Shown: positions 1 to 13,697, counted from the first letter of the stretch. The stretch is DNA of 64,000 nt from Hyaloscypha bicolor E (GCF_002865645.1 NW_020194692.1:8208-72207), one strand, 5' to 3'. Numbers and translations are program-made. Notes: generated from the sequence alone by a model not told the origin.

Positions 1-1290
1 AGTCCTCATTTCACTAGGGTTTAGAATACGGACTAGTAGTAGATTTTGGAATACTATTACTAGCTGCTTCTACTATTCTATTAGTAAAGTCTTCTACTAA
101 TAGGTCTAGTTTATAATTTCCAGGTATACTAGTAAGTAGAAAGAGTATATTCTCAAGGCTATTAATAAGGTAGCTTATAAATTTAGCCCAGTCCGCTTTC
201 TTAGTATTAAATCTGACTAGATTAGAACTAGAGCTATAAATCGACTTACTAATAGTAAATAGAACCCCGAAGTAATTAGAACCTAAGTCTGGTAGTACTT
301 ACTAGTCTTTAATCTTAGTTACTATTCTACTAGTAGTAAAACTTAAGTCTAATACGGAAGAAATAGATATATTAGATCTATAGAAGATACCTTCCCCTGG
401 TTTATTTAATAGTCTTAGAGAATAGTTCTCTATATAGCTAATTAAATGAACTATATAACTGCTTTAAGGTTTAAGGGAATCCTACTAAGGATAATATATA
501 TTAAAATCACCTAGTAATAGAGAGCTATTATAGAGAATAGTAGGTAAAATACTCTCTCTTAATATAGTTAATATACTATTAGGATTTTCTGGGTAAATTA
601 TATTATAGAAATTAATTAGCTATATTTTTAGTATACCTAGACTTAAGTCTATAATTAAATAATCAGGATTATATAGTAAGTTTGAGGCTAGATTAGCTTA
701 TAGTTTATAAACTATATAAAATAGGGTTCTAGGCCTCAGGGTACCGTAATTCGGGAGTATTTGGAAATAGCTAGAGTATATAATAGAATAATATTTCCGA
801 TTATTACTATCCCTTACTATTATCTATAGTTCCTGAATTACTAGGACTTTAATATCCAGTTCTATAGCTATTTGCAAGACGTTTTTAGTAGTAGAGCTAT
901 TACGATTTATATTAACTTGTAGTACTTTAATATAGCTACTTATTAATAGTAATAGTAGGAATTATAGTAGTAGTAGCTTTTTTAATTACTAAGTAAACCT
1001 TATATAGCTTAGAACTAGCTAAATAGATAGTACTTAAGTAATTAGAGTATTTAGTAGTTATATAGGGGCATTTTTTACCCTTTTTCTTATAAATAGAGCA
1101 AAAATAGTTCTCAGTCACGTAACTCTTACTATATAGTAAGCATTTAGGTTCCTTTTTATAAATAGAATCTAAGTACCCGTATCCTATATACCTAGTATAC
1201 TATATAGTACTAGAAATAGTATAGTATTTTACTACTTTAGCAGAGATCCCGGCTATAAGAAGTCTATTTTTAATAGCTCTATTAGCTTGA
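1..1290 (-). mobile_element. Inverted partial LINE copy (end of ORF1 and start of ORF2), RIP-mutated
   Basis: Read on the minus strand, bases 1 to about 960 match 2,824-3,780 on the plus strand, with the differences almost all C/T or G/A. An example is the stretch ending in the sense of ACCCTAGTGAAATGAGGACT here and ACCCTAGTAAAATAAGGACT at 3,761-3,780. The copy extends about 300 bases beyond the 5' end of the other one. The minus-strand peptide at 936-1,118 and the sequence just upstream hold cysteines spaced like the C-terminal zinc knuckles of a LINE ORF1, several already read as tyrosine. No frame is intact. The element continues past the left edge of the window. Confidence 0.75.
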
Positions 1291-1295
1291 ATCTC

Positions 1296-1298
<3 letters not shown>

Positions 1299-1326
<28 letters not shown>
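1299..1326. repeat. Poly(A) run of 28 bases
   Basis: An uninterrupted run of A on the plus strand. It lies at the 5' side of the minus-strand LINE fragment, so it is not that fragment's own 3' tail. It could be the remnant tail of a plus-strand insertion ending here. Confidence 0.9.
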
Positions 1327-1328
<2 letters not shown>

Positions 1329-2817
1329 GTATAACTAGGACTAAAGAAGATAAAACGTTGTTATGACCCTGCACCGAAGGTCTCGCTTTTTATATATTGT
1401 ACTGAACTAAGGAAAAAGGACCTTCCCCTGTCAGATAATCAGCGTTTGATTTTGATCCAGAAAGTCAGAGTTGAATTCGGGGAGTAGTTATTAAACCTAT
1501 ACGATCCCGAGTACCTTCTTCAGGAAAGATTGGTATGATCTATATGTATCGTTCGAGGATACTCAAGTAACTAAGAAAAGATACCCCCTTTTATAAGAGC
1601 TTGATTTTTGAACAGAAAGTCAGCAGCTGACATGTACGGATAGCACCGAATTCACTGATAAGATTGACACTACCCGAGGAACAAGAAGAGGACTGATCCA
1701 GTTGAGATTACTAGTCCCTTTATTACTCTTAGACGAAAGAGAGTATATAGATTACTTCCCCCTAGAAAAGCAGGAGAGCGGGATTTGATTATATAAGAGA
1801 TGGACATGCTCTCATATTTTCTAGATAGCGCAAGTATTCTAGAAAGTAGTATTTTGCTTATTCTAAGTTAGTAGTATTACGGGTACTAAGTGTTTATTTA
1901 ATATTACCGAGTACTACCGCTACTAGTAAGTATACTAGGGCCTTTTCCTCCCTGATTTTTGGACTTAATATATAATACTATTAGTCCAGTCCTTTTCCGA
2001 ATAAGATTATAGTTCTTAAGTAGCCGATTTTAGCCCAGTAGGCTTTTCGGGAGTAGTTTTAGCTTGAGTAGCTAGTTTGGCTTGAGTTCTTAACTGAATT
2101 TCGATCCGTTTAGTGGCATTTTCGAGGTTGCTACCTGGGAGGCTAGTAAAGTACTAGTATAGCGGATACGGCCGAATTTAGTATATTCTCTGAAGATTTC
2201 TACTAAATCTAGTAGTCGAGATTACTAGTCATATAACGGAGTAATAGTAATAGCTTTGACTATTAAAGTCCCCGGGCTTGACGAATTAGTAATTTAGTTT
2301 TATTCGAAGCTTGATTCTGATATTAGTAGTAGGTTTCCGTAGTTTTATTAGTAGTGGTTTCCGTGGTTTTGGTATTCCTTATTAATATTGCTATTAATAT
2401 TACTCAAGCTAGGGCCATGCTTTAGCCCGTTCTGGAGGCGGCTCAGTCGAGCCGTACTAGCTGAATTAGGCTGAGGAAAAGGGGCTGCGAGTTCTGTCTA
2501 AAGAGATGGGATTTATAGCTAAATCGAATACAAATTGAGCTCCCTGGCTGAACTAAGCTAGTAGGGAGCTAGTGGATAGGTCTAGCTATTTGCTAGGGCC
2601 CTCTGGAAACTCTCCGAGCTCTTAAAAGTCAATGGAAAATGGGAGGGGGGCTAGAGCCCGGGGGGTCAGGGGGGGCCATTTAGCCTGTTCTAGCTCTACT
2701 TATAGTAGGTTCTAGAGCCTGGGGCCAAAGGGCTGAGGTGTATTGAGTGAGTTCTGAAGGTGGGTGAAGTGTGGGTGTGAAAGTAAGGGGGGTAAAAAAA
2801 CCGGAGAATAATAAATT
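1327..2817. other. Partly mutated stretch without a recognisable gene
   Basis: AT-rich but less so than its flanks. A G-rich, only lightly mutated patch at about 2,400-2,790 includes runs such as GGGAGGGGGG. I see no open frame and no element I can name. It could be the 5' untranslated part of the LINE that follows or a separate repeat. Confidence 0.5.
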
Positions 2818-5800
2818 GCCCTGTACTATTACTATTAATAAGTAGCTATATTAAAGTACTATAAGTTAATATGAATTATAATAGTTCTATTACTAAAAAC
2901 GTCTTGTAAATAGCTATAGAACTGGATATTAAAGTCCTAGTAATTTAGGAACTATAAGTAATAATAAGAAATAGTAATAATCGGAAATATTATTCTATTA
3001 TATATTCTAGCTATTTCTAAATACTTCCGAATTATAGTACTCTGAGGCCTAGAACCCTATTTTATATAGCTTATAAACTGCAAGCTAGTCTAGCCTTAAA
3101 CTTACTAAATAATCCTAATTACTTAATTATAGACTTAAGTCTAGGTATACTAAAAATGTAGCTAATTAATTTCTATAATATAATTCACTTAGAAGACTCT
3201 AATAGTATATTAACTATATTAAGAAAAAGTATTTTACCTACTATTCTCTATAATAGCTCTCTATTACTAGGTGATTTTAATATATATTATCCTTAGTAGG
3301 ATTTCCTTAAACCTTAAAGTAATTATATAGTTTATTTAATTAGCTATATAGAGAACTATTCTCTAAAGCTATTAAATAAATTAGGGAAAAATACCTTTTA
3401 TAGATCTAATATATCTATTTCTTCCGTATTAGACTTAAGTTTTACTACTAGTAAAATAGTAACTAAGATTAAAGACTAGTAAGTATTACTAGACTTAGGT
3501 TCTAATTACTTCGGGATTCTATTTACTATTAGTAAATCGACTTATAGCTCTAGTTCTAATCCAGTCAGATTTAATACTAAGAAAGCGAACTAGGCTAAAT
3601 TTATAAGCTACCTTATTAATAGCCTTAAGAATATACCCTTTCTATTTACTAGTATATCTGGAAATTATAAATTAGACCTATTAGTAGAAGACTTTACTAA
3701 TAAAATAGTAGAAGTAGCTAGTAATAGTATTCCAAAATCTACTACTAGTCTATATTTTAAACCCTAGTAAAATAAGGACTTAAAGACCTTATATAAATTA
3801 ATACTATACTATAGCTATAAGTCTAAAGCTTTAGGATATATTCTCTATAAACAAGAACTCCAAAATATAAAAAATACCTATTTTAATACTATTAAAAGCA
3901 CTAAGCTAGTATACTAGAATAAGTTCTTAGAGAATAAAGACTTCTAGTTAATTTTTAAAGCTATAAAATATACTAAAGATACTATATATTAATCTATTTC
4001 TAGTATCTTAGATAATAATTTAAATAAGCTAAAATCGACTTTCTAAAAGAAGTATAATATCTTTAGAACTATACTTTTTCTATCCCCTTCTATTATAGCA
4101 CCTATTAGTCTAATAGACTATAGGCCTAGCTCAAAGTAGAACTGGCCTATTTTATCTAAAATAGAGCTAGAACAAGCTTATATCTCTAAGATAAAAGGGA
4201 AAACCCCTGGACCAGACTTAGTTACTCAAGAGATTATAGTTTATACTTATAAAGCTTTTCCAGATATCTTTTATAGGCTATACTTCTTATTTATTAATAA
4301 GGAATACTATCCTAAAGTCTGGAAACAAGCTACTGGCTTTATTCTAAAGAAATCAGGGAAATCAAACTATTTCTTATCTAAAGTATATTAAGTTATTTCC
4401 CTATTTAATTACTTAGGAAAGGTTTCTAAGAGAATACTAGCTAGGCGACTTAGCTATTTAGCCGAGACTAGTAACCTACTATATTACTTCCAAATAGGAG
4501 ATAGGCTCTATAAGTCAATTATTAATACTACTTTACTATTATAAAATAAAATAGAATTAAATAAGTCTTATAAGCTAAAAACTAGTATTCTCTTCCTAGA
4601 TATTAAAGGCACCTTTAATTATATATCCAAGAATAGGCTATTATAGATTATAATTAGTTTACTATTACCTACTAGCCTTATTTTCTAGGTATTATTATTC
4701 CTAGATAACCGAGTATTATAACTAGCTTTTAATAATAGTATAGAAGTATTTAGGTCTATACTTACTAGTATTTCATAAGGTAGCCCTATATCTCCTATAT
4801 TATTCCTTATCTATATCCGAGATTTATTTAAATTAGTAAATATTAAATTCAGATCCTATTTAGATAATATATCTCTTATTACTATTTCTAAAAGTCTTAA
4901 AAAGAATATAAAGACCCTAGAACGGGAAGTAAAGAATATAGTTAACTTAGGGAAAAAGAATACTATTAGCTTTAATATAGATAAAATAAAGCTTATTTAT
5001 TTTAATAATTCCAAAAATAAGCCTAGTCTAAAACTACCTAATAGGGAACTAGTTTCCCCTAGTAAAGTAGTTAAATGGCTAGAGATCTATTTTAATAAAA
5101 ATCTCAGATTTAAGAAATATATAGCCTATAGGGCATTTAAAGCAAAATAAGCCTTTTATAGGATATAAAGACTTATAAATATATTATATAGCTTATTTTC
5201 TTTTATAATTAGACAGCTATATTTAGCCTATATTACTAGTATAATAGACTATAATTCTATACTATAGTAAAAGACTAAAAGCAAAGCTCAAATTCGGCCT
5301 TTATAGGCAATTTAAAACCTAGCCCTAAGGAAAACCCTAGAAGTATTCAAAACTGCTCCTATTATTCCTATAAAAGTCGAATTAGCTTTAGTTTTACCTA
5401 TTATAAGACTAAACCATAGTTAATATTAATATGCCTTTTATATCCTTAAACTAAGTCTAAAATACCCTATTAGACTAGAGTTCGAGAAGTTCTTCTAAAG
5501 ATCTAGAGATTTAGAAATAATAGAATCTAATATAGACTCTATTTATAGTCTAAATACTAATCTAAAGCGAGATTACTTGGCTAAAAAGTCTCAAATAGAA
5601 ACTATAGTAGATTCTATTAGTAATCTAGTAGATCCTAGAGATCTAGAGACTATAAGATACTTCTATTTTACTCCCTGAAATAGAGAAGTGCCTTATAAAA
5701 TTACTATATTAAAAGAGCTAAAGGAAGAGACTACTATATTATATAATTTCTATCTAAAGACTTTATATAATAGTAGCTCTATATTATCTATATATATAGA

Positions 5801-6727
5801 TAGATCTCAAACTAAAAAAGAAATCGGAGTAGGCCTAGGGCTCGTGGTTTATAGTTACGAAACTTCTTATATTCCGGTTATAGCTAAATATAGAGAAAGC
5901 CAGAATATAGGAGCTAGTACTATAGTTTATAACGAAGAACTAGAAGGCATTACTAGGGCTATTAAATACGCTAGTAATAAAGCAAAGAGAGGAGAGCTTT
6001 TTAATATCTATATAGATAACCAAGCTGGTTTACTAAGACTAAAAACTCCTTCTAATAAGCCCGGTCAAAGTTAATAGATTAGAGCTATATTAGCTACTAA
6101 GGCCCTTAAAGCTAAAAGAGCTAATATAGAACTAATCTGGATTCCAGGGTATACGGACATAATAGGGAACAAAGAAGCAGATATACTAGCTAAGCCAGGT
6201 ACTACTTCTCCTATATTAGAACCTGAATTAGTAAAAACCTCCTTTGCTTTCCTAGGGGTTGAAATTAATAAAGTTAAGAAACTAGAGTATAGACTACTTT
6301 TAGAATCTTATACTAAACCAAAAACCTAGCTAGAATTATATAGTAATATATATCCGTAGAAAGTATCCAGAAAAATAAACCTATCTATAGGAATACTTAG
6401 GCCTATAGCTAGTATATTCTTCTAGCTAAAGCTAGGCTACGGATATTTAAAGTCCTATTTATATAGGCTAAAAATAGTATCTAATAATAAATACAAATGT
6501 GGCAAAACTGAGAATACAAAGCACCTCCTTCTATATTATATACTATATAGGGAGGAATGTTTTAGACTATTTAGTCTATTTAAAGGAAGCCTGGAAGCTA
6601 GTGCTTTTAACCTATAGTTACTATTATATACAGAAATTGGGATATTAAATATACTAGTATTCTTAAAAGAAACTAGTATATATATAAGAAAATGGCATAT
6701 TAAGCAAAGTATAGAAGTAAAAAAAGT
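2818..6727 (+). mobile_element. Tad1-like LINE (endonuclease, reverse transcriptase, RNase H), RIP-inactivated
   Basis: Reading TAG and TAA as mutated CAG and CAA, one frame runs almost the whole length. The order is an AP-type endonuclease (LLGDFNI near 3,260-3,285), then a reverse transcriptase, then an RNase H (about 5,760-6,240), then a cysteine-containing tail. In the reverse transcriptase, motif A reads FLDIKGTFNY near 4,590, motif B QGSPISPILF near 4,780, and the catalytic site reads YLDN instead of YxDD near 4,860. This domain order is that of the fungal Tad1 clade of non-LTR retrotransposons. It ends directly before a GGAAATAGGRGA minisatellite that probably served as the 3' tail. 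Dozens of in-frame stops make it inactive. Confidence 0.88.
5688..6074 (+). pseudogene. Unbroken fragment of the LINE RNase H domain
   Basis: This is the longest surviving open stretch of the LINE (128 codons). It contains the SIYIDRS start of the RNase H fold, the glutamate of the YNEELEGI helix and the IYIDNQA segment. These correspond to the first three acidic positions of the type I RNase H active site. The next codon is a TAG, after which the domain continues in the same frame to about 6,240, including the end motif with GNKEADILA. It is a remnant of the larger frame, not an independent gene. Confidence 0.8.
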
Positions 6728-6864
6728 GGAAATAGGGGAGGAAATAGGGGAGGAAATAGGAGAGGAAATAGGAGAGGAAATAGGGGAGGAAATAGGGAAG
6801 GAAATAGGAGAGGAAATAGGAGAAGGGAAATAGGGGAAAAGGGGAATAGGGAATAGGAGAGGAT
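6728..6864 (+). repeat. 12-bp minisatellite, LINE 3' tail
   Basis: About ten imperfect copies of GGAAATAGGRGA follow the last recognisable LINE codons. The purine-only strand explains the phenylalanine- and proline-rich minus-strand frame at 6,663-6,881, which is not a gene. Confidence 0.9.
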
Positions 6865-7056
6865 TTATGATTTATACTCATTTTCTTTATTTCTTTAAGT
6901 TTTTATTCTAGGAGTACGTCCCCAACTATTTATTACACCTATATTGGATTTTGGGCCTGTATATTAGCTACTGAGACACACGCTAGCTAGCTAGCCGTAC
7001 TATATAGTTCTAAACTAATAAAGTATATTAAAAAGAAAAAAAAAAAAGAAAAAAAT

Positions 7057-7121
7057 ATAGGTAACGAGATATAGGTAATAGGATATAGGCAACGGGATAT
7101 AGGCAACGAGATATAGGTAAT
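7057..7121. repeat. 14-bp tandem repeat, 4.6 copies
   Basis: The unit is ATAGGYAAYRRGAT. Copies start at 7,057, 7,071, 7,085 and 7,099, with a partial copy from 7,113. They differ from one another only by C/T and A/G changes, as expected after RIP. Confidence 0.9.
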
Positions 7122-10100
7122 AATATTAGCTAACTATATTAGCTAATAAGATTAAAAGCTGAATTATAACAAGCTCTATTATAAAAAGAAAGATATAATA
7201 TTAAATAAATTACAGGTGCTTCTATTCTTTTTATAAGTACTTTTTAAAGGAAATAATCTATAAGCTAATAGCTTTTATTAAAATATAAAAATATATAATT
7301 CTATACTTACTTTTATATTTATAAGTTATACTAAAAATATATATACTAATCTTTCTTATAATCTTTATTACTTTTAGATCTATAAAAAGCTATTTTATTA
7401 CTAAAGATTCTTAAAACCAGGCTTATAATAAGTTCCGGCTTTTATCTAGTTATTTTTTTATAATCTAGATTATATAACTAATCTCTAGTTCTAATACTAC
7501 TTATAATTTAATTATATTATTCTTTATAGTCTTTATAAGATACTTATAAACTATAATAATTCCTTTATATAAATTTATAAAATAATTTAAAAGTAATTAG
7601 CTAGCTAAATAAATTACTTTCGAATTTTCTTTAATTTATAAATATATCTTATTTTCTAGTCTAGAATAGACTATTATTATAAGAATCTTTTTATTATTAT
7701 AGAATTAATAGATATTCTTTTAAATAAGTTTATAAATAAAAGTTAGTATAATATTTTTCTTATAGTCTATAACTTTACTAGATAGCTATTACTTATATAA
7801 TATATATACTACTTTACTATATATTTCTCTTTTTATATAGTAAGTATAAATAATACTATAAAATAGTCTTATAAGATATTTATTATATTTATTAATAGAC
7901 TTATTTAAAGTAATAGCTCTTTTACTAGTTCTATTTATATATCTATAATTATAAAGCTTTTTTTCTTCTAAGCTTACTAGTTATTTTAGTAATATATTAT
8001 AAATACCTTTATTACTTATAAAACTATAGCTTTTAATTAGCTTTATTTATATTAAAATAAGATTTATATAAATATATATAATAGTTTAATAAATATTTTA
8101 GTAACTAATCTAAATTAATAATTTATTTTTCTATTTTTTTTATAAATAGAAATTAATTTATATAATAGCTTTTCTAAAATTTAATAACTATTATTTATTA
8201 TTTTAGAAAATCTACTTTTTTTATTACTTTTATAATAAACTTATAATACCTAGAGATTATTTAGAAGCTATATAGCTTATAACTTATAAACTAGCCAGAT
8301 TTAATTACTTATATATTTTAATTTAAGATTTAAAAGCTTTTTATAAATCTTAAAAATAGCTCTTTTAAATTATATATAAATTATATTTATATTTACTTTT
8401 ATTTTTATAAATATTTATAAAGTTTAATATATTTAAATAAATAAATATAGTTATATATATTAAGCTATTAAATTTATTATAGAATTTTATAAGCAAGCTT
8501 CTAGTTTTAGTTATAAATAATATATCTTATAGTTTATATAGAAATAATTATTTATAAGCCTTTATAAACTATATTCTAATTTATAAAAATAGTTATTCTA
8601 AATACTATTACCGGAATAATAGGCAAATATTTATAGTTTATAAATCTAGTATTTAAAACTAATAAATTATTTATAATAATTACTAAATTATCTTATATAA
8701 CTTATATCTTTTTTAGAAGTTTTACTTATATATTAATATGAAAATATATTTTTTAATTTAAGTAATTAAATATATTTATAAATATATTTATAAAGAAATA
8801 AACTATATAATTATTATAATTATAAATACAAATAATAAAATTATCTAATATATATATATATATATATATTATATAAGTCCGTATAAGGCTATTTAGTAGC
8901 TATTTGAATTCCTTATATATTAGAAGTTTTTTTTTATTTAGTATTTTATAATTTATTTTAAGAAAAAATAAAGAATTTATTTTCTAAATAATATCTTTCT
9001 TATAACTCTGGCTATAAAAACTATAAATACCCGTTTAATCTTAATAGCCTTCTTTAAATATAATACTATATATAAGAATAGCTAATAGTATTTATATTTT
9101 AAATTTCTAGCTTATTTTATATAAGTTCTAAAAACTTATATATAAAAGTATTATTAGTAAAATAATAATAATTAAATTAGCTATATATATTATTATAGTT
9201 CTATTTTAGGCAAGTAATACTACTTATAGCTTTTATTTATAGTTTTTTTATAAATTATAGTTTTTTATAAATCTCTATTTTATTAAAGATATCTATTATC
9301 TAATATATTAGGCTATTTATATTACTTATAATTTAATAAAAAATAACTAGAAATAGTATTAGTATTTTAATAAGGCTATTTTATTTATACTTGCAAGTAA
9401 TTTATAAATATTATTCTTAACTAGCCTTTATTAGTAACTAATTACAGATCCGTTAATAATCTGGAACTAGTATAAGTATTATTTATATAATAATTTCTAA
9501 TATTAGCTTACTTATAATAGTAGTTTCTTATTTTTGCTTTTTAATTTATATTATAATTATAGCTTCTTTTAATTTATAAATAAACTTATAAACTAATAAT
9601 TATTATTTATAGACTATAGGCTTCTATTATTTATCTAAAATTAAACTAGTAAATACTATTTATTATTTATATTATATAATTTCGAGAATTAGATATTATT
9701 TATAATTATAATATAAGTTTAGTTTAATTCTAACTAGTAATTATATTTTACGGAAATTATTATAGCTATTAAATTAGATTTATAAATAGCCTATTTCTAT
9801 TTATAAAAGTCAGATAATATAAATAAAATATTCTTATATAAGATATTTTACTATTACTTTTATAAATAAGAATAAATAGTTCTTTATATAATATTTACGA
9901 GTATTATAGTTCTTTTATTACTAAATAAATATATATTTTACTTCTAGTTTAAAATTCTAATTAAGCTTTATAAATTATTAATAAATAATATTATAAAATA
10001 AAATAAAATAAAATAAATTCTCTAATTTATAAATCTTATTATTTGAAATAAAATACTAATATAATATAAGTATTATTTTAAAGTTATTTACTAGTTTTTA

Positions 10101-11331
10101 GTAAATTTATAATTTATTATAAATAGTATTCTTTTTAAAAGAATATTTATAATTCTTAATAAGAACTTTATCTAAATTCTTCTAGTTATATTATATAATT
10201 TATAGACTAATATTATTATTATATGCCTTTAATAATTATTTATCTAGTTATAGCTTAAATAACTTTATTTATAAAAGAAAATATAGCTAGAAGTTTATTT
10301 ACTAAATTAGTAAATTATCTAATAGCTTAATTTCTAATAAAATAGTAATAATTCCGAACTAAATAAATTAGCTAGTATTAATTATAAATCTAATTAGTTA
10401 TATTTATTTCCCGAATCTTTTTTTATAGGCTATTACGGATTTCTTAGCCTTCTATAAATAATATCTTTTAATTATATTAAATATTATAGTATTAGAACTT
10501 AATATTTATATCTTTAAATATTTACTAAACTAATTATAGATATACTAGTTAATAGATTTATAAGATATAAAGAAGGCTTTAGATAATAACTTATATAAGC
10601 TATTTATAAAGTAATTATAAAGTATTAATCTTTTTTCTTTATTACTATTTTAGCTAAACTTTAAGATTAAAACTTTAGTATTACTTTTATAAAACCTATA
10701 TTTATAAGAAGAATTATATAATAGAATCCGGATAGTAATTATAAGCTTATAAATATATTATATTAAGGCTTACTTATTTAGAGGAAATTTCAATAGCTAG
10801 TTATAAGTAATTTTATGAGTTAAGCTATTTATTATAAATATTAGTTTAAGAATTCTAATTATCTAAAAACAATTCCCGGTTTATTTATACTTTATAATAA
10901 CTATTAATAAATTATAAGATTAGTTCTTTTATATTATTAGTTTAAACCTATAAATACCCGTATTTATATATAAGTAGTTTTATATAAAAATTTCCTATAT
11001 ATTATTTATAAAAGACTTAAATATTCTTTTATTATATAAGAATCTATTTAGAATATTTAATATAATTTATTCTAAGGTTTTAGCTAATTTACTTTAGTAC
11101 TTTATCTCTTATAAATACCTTATAAATACTAGATAGCCTTATAAATCGGGTTAAAGGATTTTAGAGTTTATAACTATTTATAAATAACTTATAATTATTA
11201 TTTCAAATATTTTAGGGCTTAAATAAATTAAAAATACTATATTATTAGGTATTAAAAATATATATCTTTTTTAGATAACTTTTTATAAGATTTATAACTT
11301 CTTACTTATTTCTATCTCTGGTATTATAATT
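7122..11331. other. Extremely AT-rich stretch, no gene recognised
   Basis: Almost only TA-rich sequence with scattered CCGGA-type remnants and a (TA)n run near 8,850-8,870. On the minus strand at about 9,900-11,100 a frame stays fairly open if TAG and TAA are read as mutated glutamine codons. This suggests an old transposon coding region, but I could not match it to a transposase, reverse transcriptase or integrase. No intact gene. Confidence 0.6.
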
Positions 11332-11580
11332 TCCAGATACCTGGCCAGATACCCAGATGCCTTCTAGATACATGTAATATAACTGCCTTATTTAGGAAAT
11401 ATATTTGAAATATACTAGAGATATTTAGAAAACTAAGCCCCTTCGGGACTAGTATACTATAGGATATATATATTTCCTTATAGCCTCTTATATTCTAGTT
11501 TTCCTTTCCTTAGCTTTAAATCGTCTTTATAAAAGACTTTCTATCTTGCTTTCTAAGCCCTAAATACTATACCCGTAATA
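11332..11580 (+). repeat. Lone LTR of the inner Gypsy family, RIP-mutated
   Basis: It aligns end to end with the LTRs at 19,769-20,006 and 26,164-26,401 (starts TATTATA, ends CGTAATA), with an extra 11 bp from a short CCAGATAC duplication near its start. The five bases on either side (TCTGG and ATAAT) do not match, so it has no visible target duplication. It is either a recombined solo LTR or one end of an element whose other end is unrecognisable. Confidence 0.85.
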
Positions 11581-13524
11581 ATAATAATTAAATTAATAGT
11601 ATTTTATTTATTTAAATTTTAATATTAGAAATTAGAACTTTTAAAGAAATTATAAATATTTATATAAATCTTTTTATATATATATTAAAAGAGCTAGTTA
11701 TTATAAAAGTAGTTTTATACTAGTTCTTTTAATATAATAAGAAAAGCTCTTATTAATATCTTTTATAAAAGCTTTATATATTAATAAATATTAAATAAAA
11801 TAATAAATTTATAATTAAAACTATTATTAGTTCTATTATATTTCTATATTTTAATATATATCTTTATTATTTCTTTAATTAGCTTCTTAATAAAAGAGCT
11901 ATTTAAAGAGCTATTTAAAAGTAATAAAAATAATAAAAATTCGTTATTTCTGGCTTTTTATAATTCGGAATTAATAAAAGTAGTTATAAGTAATAAAGAA
12001 ATATAAGTAGTAATTAGTTTAATATATTAATTTCTTATAATACTATTATTAAAAAATATATATAATAAGGTAATAAAACCTATATTAAAGTCTAGTCTAA
12101 TAATAATAATATTAGCTATAATTTAAATATATTATTCTTTTTCTAAATAATATTAGCTAAGAATTATATAATAGTAAATTCTTTATTATTATATTTAATA
12201 TAAATACTATTATATTATAAAATAGCTTATAATTAATATAAATTATATTAATTTAGTTAATTAAATATTATAAAATTATTTTTAAATAATTCCCAAAATT
12301 ATTATTAAATAATTTCTTTATTTTATATTAAAATAATCTAGTATTAAAATTATTTAGAACTTTTTTATTATTATAAATAATTAAATTAATATTACTTTTT
12401 TATTTCTTTATTTATATATATTTATTTTATAGTTTTACTATATTAAATTTTTAGGGCTAAGCTTTTTTTAAATATATATATATATAATTTATAATAAATT
12501 TATAAAAAGAATTTAATAATAAAATATTAGTAATAAATATTTTGCTTTTAAATATTTTATTTATAATAAGAAATTTAAGAAATAAAATATTATAATTTCG
12601 GAAAAATCTAAATCTTAAAAAATTCAATTTAATAATAAAATCGAAGTTATAATTAAAGAGCTTTAAAAATATATATAAGATATATATATTTCGAAAAAAG
12701 AAAAGTTTTTATAAATTCGAATATTATATAAATAGAAAAAATAATTATTAAGAAAGTAGTTTTAAAGCTAAAAGAAATTAGGTTTAAAAAATAATTAAAT
12801 AATTAAATAATTAAGTAATTAGGTAATTAAATAATTAAATAATTAAATAATTAAATAATTAAATAATTAAATAATTAAATAATTAAATAATTAAATAATT
12901 AAATAATTAAATAATTAAATAATTAAATAATTAAATAATTAAATAATTAAATAATTAAATAATTAAATAATTAAATAATTAAATAATTAAATAATTAAAT
13001 AATTAAATAATTAAATAATTAAATAATTAAATAATTAAATAATTAAATAATTAAATAATTAAATAATTACTTATTAATTAGTAAGAATTAAAATCTTTTT
13101 CTTTTAGGCTATTAAATACTTTTTTATAAAGTTAATAAGTAGTTTCCTTCTTTAATATAAACTAGATTAATTTTACTATAAGTTATTAAATATTTCTTTA
13201 GTTTAAAAAATTATATTCTCTAATTTATATATATAAAATAATTAATATTAATTTACTAGAAATATATAATATAATATATAATTATATCTTATATTTTATA
13301 TTTTATTATCTATATTTTATTACTTATATCTCGTATTTCGAGTTCTATAATTATATATATAACTTTTAAAGAAATAATTTTATTAATATTTAAAAACAAG
13401 ATTTTAGAAAAAGAATATAATTATAATATATATAATTTAAAAATATATAATAAATCTCGAATATTATAAATATTAATTAAAGAAATTAATAGCCTTTTAA
13501 TATTATAATTATATTACTATTTAT
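11581..13524. other. AT-rich stretch between LTRs, no gene
   Basis: Very AT-rich with no readable frame on either strand. It contains the long 8-bp microsatellite listed separately. Confidence 0.6.
12791..13069. repeat. (AAATAATT)n microsatellite, about 35 copies
   Basis: A nearly perfect array of the 8-mer AAATAATT. The few variant units (AAGTAATT, AGGTAATT) are at the left end. The right part is homogeneous, which suggests recent slippage. Confidence 0.95.
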
Positions 13525-13697
13525 ATTATAGACTTTAAACTTATAAATTACTATATATATATATATATATAAGTAATTTATATATAAGCCTTTAAGGCTT
13601 TATATCTTCTATATCTCACTTTTTTTTCAAGTTTTAGTTAATTAATACTATTAGATTACTCTCTAACTAGCTATCTTTTAGTAATATTTATTATATT
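13525..13697 (+). repeat. 5' LTR of the outer Gypsy element (heavily mutated, start approximate)
   Basis: From about 13,555 to 13,697 the sequence equals the right LTR after C-to-T and G-to-A changes. For example, GTAATATTTATTATATT here corresponds to GTAATACCTGTTATACT at 28,967-28,983. Confidence 0.7.

Noticed and set aside
6663..6881. 72-codon minus-strand frame rich in Phe, Pro and Tyr
   Set aside because: It is the complement of the 12-bp minisatellite at the LINE tail.
9900..11100. Possible Fot1/pogo-type transposase on the minus strand
   Set aside because: A frame opens when TAG and TAA are read as glutamine, and a few words resemble the family, but I could not find the DDE motifs in order. 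Left as an unidentified AT-rich stretch.
12791..13069. CRISPR-like array
   Set aside because: The 8-bp units are directly adjacent without spacers, and the organism is a fungus. It is a microsatellite.
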